From positions 14,080,501-14,144,500 of the forward strand of contig OZ038528.1 in NCBI GenBank assembly GCA_964036665.1: a stretch of 64,000 nucleotides of DNA, written 5' to 3'. Below, piece by piece: positions 56,883-64,000 of the stretch (the first letter of the stretch is position 1; each line of letters opens with the position of its first letter). A model generated the notes under the pieces. It was given only the letters and a program-made list of their open reading frames with translations. It made no database searches and had not been told where the DNA came from. Source of the stretch: Gordius sp. MW1. Its lineage: Eukaryota; Nematomorpha; Gordioida; Gordea; Gordiidae. The translations under genes were made by a program, and so were the position numbers.

Positions 56883-59800
56883 TTAGACATCGTGCATCAA
56901 TAATTGCTCCAAATGTCTTACTTCCTCTTTCTGACTTTCTAAAAGTCTTACTTTATAAATCTTATGCCCAATATGATTAATAACCCGTGCCAAAACCCAC
57001 ATTGGTTCACCTGCATAGTTACGTGACCACACTAGCTGATTTATTTTAAAGCGAGGGGTAGTCGGTAAAGTATTGTTATCATTATGCGATTCTAACAAAA
57101 AATCAGGCGGATATCTTAATTTACGTTTAAGAAACTCTTTGCCTACTGGTAAACGATCTGGATACCTAGGAGACATGTTATGATACAATCTATAGAGCCA
57201 GGTACCGTCCTTACCAGACTGAGACAACCTAATCCATTTTTTAACTATACCTACATATCTCTCAACCTGTCCATTAGAACTTGGATGATATGGTGGTGTA
57301 AATATATGTCTTATTTTCCACTGTTCACAAAATTTATTAAAATCGGCGCTAGTAAATGCTCTGCCATTATCGGTTACTACGCACCTTGGAAAACCATAAG
57401 AACTAATTAAATCCTTTAAAAAATTAATTGTTACCAGGGTGGATATATTAAAAACCTTTCTAAACTCAGTCCAACCCGAAAAAGCATCTACAATTAAAAT
57501 ATAGCGTTTTTTATCAAGTTCGAAAAAATCAATGTGTATGCGATCCCAAGGTTCATTAGGACGTGTCCATCTCGCCGCTTTGTCTTTGCGAGGCATGGCC
57601 GTCTTTGCCTTGCACCATTCACATTGTCGAACCAGTCTTTTAATGCCTTTCGTCATTTTTGGCCACCAGACATACCTTCTAGCTATGTCTTTCATCTTTG
57701 TAATACCTGCATGCCCTTCATGAAGTACCTTTAAAACATCCTCACGTAGCGCGGTAGGTATGACAATTTTTTCATTTCGTTTAATTACGTTATCCTCCAA
57801 ATAAAGCTCGTTAAGTACATGTTTAAAAGCTAAAGGAACCGAAAGACTATCCTCGATACCCAATAAAATATCTTTTATCTTAATAAAATCGGGGTCGGTC
57901 TCTGAGCATTTAACTATGGAGTTAAACTCAACAATCTTTAACACATTAATGTAATGGTCACTAGTTTGCGTGGTCTCAATATCGTTGTCAGCTTTCTCGT
58001 TATTACCACTCATACGCGACAAAACGTCTGCTAGACAATTATTTTTACCTTTACGATATTTTAATGTTAATGAAAAATTACCTAGTATTATTAACCACCT
58101 TTGCAAACGCGGGGACATCAAGTATTCAGTATTAATTTTTTGAAATAAATTGATTAAAGGCTTGTGATCGGTAAAAACTGTAAAGGACTTGCCAATTAAA
58201 TATTCCCTACATCGTTTTAAACCAAAAGCTATCGCAAGCGCTTCTTTCTCAATCACCGAGTAGTTGCATTCCGCCTTAATAAGTTTACGCGAAAAGTAAA
58301 TTACAGGATGTTCAATTCCATCCTCGACCTGACATAAAGCTCCTCCTATACCCGTGTTGGATGCATCAACATTTAAGATGTGCTCTCTAACCGGATCAAA
58401 ACATTTTAAGACGGAATCTTTTAACAAAATATCTTTTAAATAATTAAAACATTGATCTTCTTTATATTCCCATTTAAACAAAACATTATCTTTAGTTAAC
58501 TCGTAAAGGGGACCCGAAAACTTCGTGTAATTATCAATAAATCTGCTATAATAATTCATAAGTCCTAAAAATGAGGATAACTCCTTTTTATTATTAGGCC
58601 TCTGCATATTTTTTATAGCTTCAATTTTAATTAAATTAGGTCTTACCCAGCCATCGGCTATTATATGACCCAAATAAGTTATTTCAGTTGCGCAAAAAGT
58701 GCATTTATTCGCTGAAACGCGTAAATTTTTACTTTTTATTAAAGATAAAACATTAATTAGTCGTGAGTCATGCTCAGCTTGCGTTGAACCCGTAACCAAA
58801 ATGTCATCTAAATAGAAAAATACACCATCTAAATTATTAAAAATAGAAGACATTGCTCGTTGAAAAATTGGCGCTGACACACTTAAACCAAACGGTAATC
58901 GTTTAAAAGCAAACAAACCTCTATCGGTGTTTATTGTTAAAATTTTAGACGTCTTATCATCTACACGTAACTGAAGATATGCATTCCTAAGGTCTATCTT
59001 TGAAAAAAATCTAGAACCTTTCAAATTAGCTAAGACCATCTCTATTCTGGGTAAGGGGTATTTAACCTCTATAACATGTTTATTAATAGTTATTCTGTAG
59101 TCGGCGCAAACCCTTATGCTACCGTCATTTTTCTTAACGGGCACCAAAGGGGTAGCCCACTCCGAATACTCTATTGGTTCAATAACATTATCCTTTAACC
59201 AACTATCAATAACTTTATTGACCTTATCAATCCACATGATCGGTATTCGACGGGCAGGACAAAAACGAGGAACAGCATCTGAGTGAACCTTAATAGAAAA
59301 CACGTTATCGTTTAAACATCCTAATTCATCTCGAAAAATTTCCAAAAATTCCGCTTTAATCTCATCAATGTTAAAATGCCACAGTCTCCCGACGTACTGA
59401 CCATCACAATCAACCCACCCAGAGGTCGTAGGCTTATCATCGAAAACCCTTGCCTCTGACACCGAGGTTGGATCATCCATTGCCTCATTAATAACAACCA
59501 AGGATTTATGCATAGATGCTACCTTGAAACCGGGTGTTGCATGGTCATCAGCATTATTGATTAAACAATTGATCTTTCTATTATACGTGGAATCTTTACA
59601 AATGCCCCACCAATTCACTAGAGGGCCAATTAATCTAATCCAATTCCACCCCATAATATTATCTATTTTCTCATCGATAACGAATAACTCTAATTTCAAA
59701 ACTTCCTCGCCTGCACATACTCGAACTTTAGTACTCCCCAAAATTTTGAGATTCGACCCGTCTAACTGTTTTACTAAAACATGACTTTTATTGATAGTTT

Positions 59801-59972
59801 TAAAAGGCAAAAATCTTAAAAAATTACATCTACTTATAACTGAGATAGAGGCTCCAGAATCTACTAAAAAATTTATTTGCATACCTTCAATATTTAAATT
59901 AACCACCGGAGTTTGTGAAGAATTAAAAAAATTAATATAAACAATCTTAGTGTTGTCCGCGCCAATCGAGCA
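56883..59972 (-). CDS. B4 pol: protease, RT, RNase H, integrase (intact)
   Basis: Just over 1000 codons are open from after the UGA to the stop. Protease active site DSGASISVIS is near the start, and RT has the YLDD catalytic box at about residue 363. RNase H DASNTGIGG is near 510, and the integrase zinc site (HEGHAGITKMKDIARRY, CEWC) is near 730. Integrase D,D,E lies in IHIDFFE, VTDNGRAF and GQVERYVG (the second near 845). The tail ends HLEQLLMHDV. There is no AUG in good position ahead of the protease; the first in-frame AUG falls about eight residues before DSGAS. Expression as a readthrough fusion with the gag-like ORF is therefore the simplest model. Confidence 0.9.
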   Translation of the reverse strand, partial: CSIGADNTKIVYINFFNSSQTPVVNLNIEGMQINFLVDSGASISVISRCNFLRFLPFKTINKSHVLVKQLDGSNLKILGSTKVRVCAGEEVLKLELFVIDEKIDNIMGWNWIRLIGPLVNWWGICKDSTYNRKINCLINNADDHATPGFKVASMHKSLVVINEAMDDPTSVSEARVFDDKPTTSGWVDCDGQYVGRLWHFNIDEIKAEFLEIFRDELGCLNDNVFSIKVHSDAVPRFCPARRIPIMWIDKVNKVIDSWLKDNVIEPIEYSEWATPLVPVKKNDGSIRVCADYRITINKHVIEVKYPLPRIEMVLANLKGSRFFSKIDLRNAYLQLRVDDKTSKILTINTDRGLFAFKRLPFGLSVSAPIFQRAMSSIFNNLDGVFFYLDDILVTGSTQAEHDSRLINVLSLIKSKNLRVSANKCTFCATEITYLGHIIADGWVRPNLIKIEAIKNMQRPNNKKELSSFLGLMNYYSRFIDNYTKFSGPLYELTKDNVLFKWEYKEDQCFNYLKDILLKDSVLKCFDPVREHILNVDASNTGIGGALCQVEDGIEHPVIYFSRKLIKAECNYSVIEKEALAIAFGLKRCREYLIGKSFTVFTDHKPLINLFQKINTEYLMSPRLQRWLIILGNFSLTLKYRKGKNNCLADVLSRMSGNNEKADNDIETTQTSDHYINVLKIVEFNSIVKCSETDPDFIKIKDILLGIEDSLSVPLAFKHVLNELYLEDNVIKRNEKIVIPTALREDVLKVLHEGHAGITKMKDIARRYVWWPKMTKGIKRLVRQCEWCKAKTAMPRKDKAARWTRPNEPWDRIHIDFFELDKKRYILIVDAFSGWTEFRKVFNISTLVTINFLKDLISSYGFPRCVVTDNGRAFTSADFNKFCEQWKIRHIFTPPYHPSSNGQVERYVGIVKKWIRLSQSGKDGTWLYRLYHNMSPRYPDRLPVGKEFLKRKLRYPPDFLLESHNDNNTLPTTPRFKINQLVWSRNYAGEPMWVLARVINHIGHKIYKVRLLESQKEEVRHLEQLLMHDV

Positions 59973-60320
59973 TCAACTAAAGTTACGCGGCCCAGGATTA
60001 ACAGAATTATCCTGCGTGGCTCTATTTTCAAAAATACCCGGAACAACCTGGTTATCATTGTAAAAATGTCTATTATCATAAAACCTTCTATGGGGTTCTC
60101 GCGACTGCGATCTATATCTAACATGCGCCCTGTTATTTTCAAAGTTACGGCCTACATTACAGTTGCGCCTTATGTGCCCTAATCTGTTGCAATTGAAGCA
60201 ACGCGGGACCGAGGACTTAACTCTGTAAACCTGTTCTACGCGCTGTAGTTTAATTATCAAAAATATTACAATTATAATCAGCACTAAAACTATCAAAAAC
60301 ATTTTTTCACTTACGACAAA
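59973..60320 (-). pseudogene. B4 gag-like protein, N-terminus replaced
   Basis: The hydrophobic segment, CCHC knuckle (CFNCNRLGHIRRNC) and Arg-rich tail are present, ending FS then UGA (other copies have FN). The first 18 codons are cut off by the junction with the family C LTR, although a Met at the start of the hydrophobic segment (60302) could still initiate. Confidence 0.75.
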
Positions 60321-60812
60321 TTAATAAATATCCAATTTCTCATTTGCATCCTTTATTCTAATACATCAAAATGTACAATTGGGTTATACACTATAAGTCA
60401 ATCATGAACCAGATAAAGTTTCTCGATATATATAAAAGAATGAAAGGGACGATGGCCGTGGTTCAATTGCCGTAAGATCCATCTGCTAGAATGAGCGACA
60501 TCTACGAGTAATTGGAGGTGTAGGGTAAGGGGGACCGTTTGGTTCTTCCATGCTACCACTGGACCAACGTGATCTAAAGATATAAAATAAAATATCCTCC
60601 CCGCCCCACACGACTAACGAGTTGAAAATAAAAATAACTGTTTCCGCAGGACTAAATTAAATAACTGATGCTATCATGGTCAAATGCCCGCTATTTAAAC
60701 CTTGTATGCCCTCCTCATTTGAATGAGGGATGCCGACCGTTCGACGTCTGCATCTACTTAGTGCACGTCTATTTACATAACGAAAAATCCTATATCTTTA
60801 TTCACACGCTCA
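60321..60812 (-). repeat. Family C LTR, complete
   Basis: The 492-bp LTR starts (minus strand) TGAGCGTGTGAATAAAG and ends GGATATTTATTAA. It matches 49482-49916 and 62608-62930. It shares the ACCGTTCGACGTCTGCATCT block with the family B LTR but is otherwise different. Confidence 0.82.
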
Positions 60813-62607
60813 TTATTCTCCCCCTTAGTGGGAAAAGGTACTACTAATCTCATTTGCATAGACGCGAACAGCTTAGTTATCACGGCTACAACAGACAAGT
60901 AATCTCATCTGCATAGACGCGAACAGCCTAGTTATCACGACTACAACACCTTCCCCTTTTACCTTTTCCGGCACCTCCTTATTGGGGCCCAGGGAAAGTT
61001 GCTACAGAGCCTCCTTACCACATCTCTCTCGGTGTTTCTTGTTAGATTTCTTATCTACACATAATTGAAAGTAAGCAGTAAGCATACCTAAGCTCTATTT
61101 TCGAAAAGAACCTAGAACATTTTACATTAGTTAAAACCATTTCGATTCTAAGTAGGGGGTATTAAACATCAATTGACCATCTCTGACGTTATTGACCTTC
61201 TCAATTCAAAGGTATTAAAAGGTCGGGACGAAAACGAGTAATAGCAACTGAGTGATCCTTAATTGCCAACACGCTATCGTTTAAAACATCCGAATTCATC
61301 TCGAAAAATTTCCAAAAATTCCGCTTTAATCTCATCAATGTTACAATGCCACAGTCTCCCGACGTACTGACCATCACAATCAACCCATCCAGAGGTCGTA
61401 GGCTTATCATCAAAAACCCTTGCCCCTGAAACCGAGGTTGGATAATCCATTGCCTCATTAATAACAACCAAGGATTTATGCATAGATGCTACCTTGAAAC
61501 CGGGTGTTGCATGGTCATCAGCATTAAAAATTAACAATTGATTTTCATAATTCTATCACTATAGTTTTTACCAATGTTTCGATAACGAATCGCTTTAATT
61601 CCAAAACTTCCTCGCATGCACATACTCGAATTTTAAAACTAACTAAAATTTTCATACTCGACCCGTCTAATTGTTTTACTAACATGACATTTACTAACAT
61701 TTCTAAACGGTCATAAACATTATATTTAATTATAACCAACATTGAAACCCCAGAATCTACTCAAAAAAATTTATTTGCTTACCTTCAATATTTAAATAGA
61801 CCACCGGAGTTTCGCCAATGTTCAAAATTATGAAACAATCTACCATTGCGCCTGAAGTGGCCCAAATTTATTACAATAAAAACAACGTGGTACCGAGGTC
61901 TTAACTCTGTAAACCTGTTCCACGCGCTGCAATTTAATTATCAAAAATGTCACAATTATAATCTGTACTACCATTATAAAAAAACATCTTTTAATTTACT
62001 ACAAAATTGATAAAATTAAAAGAATCTTTCGCCCAAACATGATAATAAACATAAGATCGAAAGAAATTAAATTTAAATAGACCATCGGTGTTACGTCTCT
62101 ATTAAAAATTATTAAACAATCTATAATTGTGCCTAAAGCGGCCCAAATTTATAACCATAAAAGCAATGAGGGACCGAGGCCTTACCCATTTAAACTTGTT
62201 ACGCGATGCAACTTTGACCATGATTATTAACAGTATGACAATTATTTAAACGAAAAAGAACCCTTTGGCAAAAACATTGCGATTAATCACCAAAATTAAA
62301 TAAGTTAAACGCGTCAATGTTTTATGTAAAATCCACAATCAATAAAGCAAAATTTAACGTAAGAATATATTAATAATATGTAAAGTATATAGCATACTAA
62401 ATGAAATTACAACTTTAGAATCAATAATTTAACCAAAAAAATATTCTAAACGTCCAATTATATAGTGACATGACAAAAATTAAAATAATTAATATTAACA
62501 AAGATTTTTCCATCAAAAATAAATTAACCTATGACGGTTCTTCGAATTGTTTTTTGCTCGTCCTACCCAATTCGTTTGTCCTTCGCGGGTTTTCCTCGTG
62601 CTACCAA
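60813..62607 (-). mobile_element. Family C gypsy derivative, copy C2 (non-autonomous)
   Basis: The 1.8-kb internal region lies between C LTRs. A purine tract AAGGGGGAGAA is next to the 3' LTR. A 60-bp tandem duplication is at about 60845-60945. Pieces of protease and early pol (61201-61742) are interrupted by stops, and a decayed knuckle/leader region follows. The primer-binding site TTGGTAGCACGAGG (62594-62607) is the same as in family B. No RT, RNase H or integrase domain is present, so movement would need enzymes from elsewhere, with B the obvious candidate. Confidence 0.8.
61201..61742 (-). pseudogene. C2 protease/early-pol remnant
   Basis: Two overlapping frames (61201-61467 and 61274-61537) cover the ADDHATPGFKVASMHKSLVV linker of B pol with stops and shifts. 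A further piece at 61545-61742 contains VKQLDGSSMKILVSF, part of the protease region. The DSGAS active site is not intact. Confidence 0.7.
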
Positions 62608-62930
62608 TTAATAAATATCCAATTTCTCATTTGCATCCTTTATTCTAATACATCAAAATGTACAATTGGGTTATACACTATAAGTCAATCATGAACCAGA
62701 TAAAGTTTCTCGATATATATAAAAGAATGAAAGGGACGATGGCCGTGGTTCAATTGCCGTAAGATCCATCTGCTAGAATGAGCGACATCTACGAGTAATT
62801 GGAGGTGTAGGGTAAGGGGGACCGTTTGGTTCTTCCATGCTACCACTGGACCAACGTGATCTAAAGATATAAAATAAAATATCCTCCCCGCCCCACACGA
62901 CTAACGAGTTGAAAATAAAAATAACTGTTT
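62608..62930 (-). repeat. Family C LTR, truncated
   Basis: It matches the first 323 bp of 60321-60812 and then stops at AACTGTTT, where a family B primer-binding site and LTR begin. Confidence 0.82.
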
Positions 62931-63218
62931 CGTGCTACCAATTTTATAACCCCAAATTCACTGTAATATCCAGAAGACAACCTTTTATTGGTATCAATAA
63001 CTAGTATAAATAATATCGGACGAACGTGGGTTATAATTAAGACAAATAAAATATCGATTGAGTAATAATGTTATATGGGTTGCACGATGGTCGTGAGTAA
63101 AACTCCGTGAAACTAATTGACTATAACGGGTGTTGTCTACGTGGAGAAATTGGTTCGCGGGATCTTTGGTTCTTGATGGTCAATAGAGGTTACTACCCAG
63201 AGACAGAAATAAATATAT
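62931..63218 (-). repeat. Family B primer-binding site and partial LTR
   Basis: CGTGCTACCAA (62931-62941) followed by about 277 bp of B LTR. The LTR is cut at about 63218, where pol sequence of B6 begins in mid-protease region. RT, RNase H and integrase of that copy are deleted. Confidence 0.78.
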
Positions 63219-63620
63219 GATCTTTCTATTATACGTGGAATCTTTACAAATGCCCCACCAATTAACTAGAGGCCCAATCAATTTAATCCAATTCCACCCC
63301 ATAATATTATCTATTTTCTCATCGATAACGAATAACTCTAATTTCAAAACTTCCTCGCCTGCACATACTCGAACTTTAGTACTCCCCAAAATTTTGAGAT
63401 TCGACCCGTCTAACTGTTTTACTAAAACATGACTTTTATTGATAGTTTTAAAAGGCAAAAATCTTAAAAAATTACATCTACTTATAACTGAGATAGAGGC
63501 TCCAGAATCTACTAAAAAATTTATTTGCATACCTTCAATATTTAAATTAACCACCGGAGTTTGTGAAGAATTAAAAAAATTAATATAAACAATCTTAGTG
63601 TTGTCCGCGCCAATCGAGCA
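63180..63620 (-). pseudogene. B6 pol: protease only
   Basis: Open after the UGA, with FLVDSGASISVISRC, then through GWNWIKLIGPLVNWWGI to about 63219, after which it runs into LTR sequence and stops at 63180. A few residues differ from B1 and B4, so it is an independent copy or diverged duplicate. Confidence 0.82.
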
Positions 63621-64000
63621 TCAATTAAAGTTACGCGGCCCAGGATTAACAGAATTATCCTGCGTGGCTCTATTTTCAAAAATACCCGGAACAACCTGGT
63701 TATCATTGTAAAAATGTCTATTATCATAAAACCTTCTATGGGGTTCTCGCGACTGCGATCTATATCTAACATGCGCCCTGTTATTTTCAAAGTTACGGCC
63801 TACATTACAGTTGCGCCTTATGTGCCCTAATCTGTTGCAATTGAAGCACCGCGGGACCGAGGACTTAACTCTGTAAACCTGTTCTACGCGCTGTAGTTTA
63901 ATTATCAAAAATATTACAATTATAATCAGCACTAAAACTATCAAAAACATTTTTTCACTTACGACAAAATTAATAAAATTAAATGAAGCTTTCGGCCCAA
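63621..64000 (-). CDS. B6 gag-like protein (runs to the window edge)
   Basis: Same membrane segment, CCHC knuckle and in-frame UGA as the other copies. Its start lies just beyond the window's end; the internal Met at 63950 begins the hydrophobic segment. Confidence 0.75.
   Translation of the reverse strand, partial: GPKASFNFINFVVSEKMFLIVLVLIIIVIFLIIKLQRVEQVYRVKSSVPRCFNCNRLGHIRRNCNVGRNFENNRAHVRYRSQSREPHRRFYDNRHFYNDNQVVPGIFENRATQDNSVNPGPRNFN

Larger units (their letters stand above)
56379..60320 (-). mobile_element. Ty3/gypsy family B, copy B4 (best preserved)
   Basis: It carries complete pol and ORF3 with a full 3' LTR. At its 5' end the gag-like ORF begins within the membrane segment and the leader is replaced abruptly (at about 60320) by a family C LTR. 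The coding capacity is good but the copy lacks its own 5' LTR and primer-binding site. Confidence 0.88.

Noticed and set aside
1-64000. CRISPR arrays, operons or bacterial genes
   Set aside because: No evenly spaced direct repeats with unique spacers and no intron-free gene clusters; all genes are spliced and eukaryotic.

Overview
The window reads as nuclear DNA of an invertebrate animal. It is strongly AT-rich, its genes are split by short GT-AG introns (many only 38-100 bp), it carries a paired-box (Pax) gene, a family restricted to animals, and it is dense in hAT, RTE-like and Ty3/gypsy transposons. Nothing bacterial is present. I cannot name the species.

Three host genes can be assembled exon by exon with matching splice phases. 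(1) A 12-exon minus-strand gene at 5630-9414 encodes a NuSAP (nucleolar and spindle-associated protein) homologue of about 470 aa. (2) A 5-exon plus-strand gene at 20062-22190 encodes mitochondrial ribosomal protein uL2m (mrpl2), 357 aa. (3) A 7-exon minus-strand gene at 26065-30091 encodes a Pax2/5/8-class paired-domain protein of about 992 aa, with a 285-residue N-terminal extension and no recognisable homeodomain or octapeptide.

Between and around these genes lie transposons. From 1 to about 4 kb there are remnants of a hAT element, a gypsy RNase H and an RTE-type reverse transcriptase, plus a dispersed repeat. At 12.85-15.15 kb is a hAT element with an exact 8-bp target duplication and a second small hAT nested inside it; at 18.73-19.98 kb is another hAT with an exact target duplication. 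At 22.9-25.7 kb is a foldback-like block with a satellite of about 127 bp per unit. From 34.5 to 44.4 kb there are RTE pieces, hAT pieces and one complete Ty3/gypsy insertion (element A, 38046-41902) with LTRs identical by eye and a 5-bp target duplication.

The last 18 kb (46.3-64 kb) is a head-to-tail array of near-identical Ty3/gypsy copies on the minus strand. I call the coding family B and its defective partner C. Family B has an unusual plan. A very short gag-like ORF has a predicted membrane anchor and one CCHC knuckle but no capsid. It is followed in the same frame by a single UGA and then pol (protease, RT, RNase H, integrase), and finally by a GC-rich 168-codon ORF I cannot identify. 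Family C lacks RT and integrase but shares B's primer-binding site and pieces of its gag and pol. This array, and the Pax gene, are the parts most worth following up. The near-identity of the B copies also makes this the stretch most exposed to assembly error.
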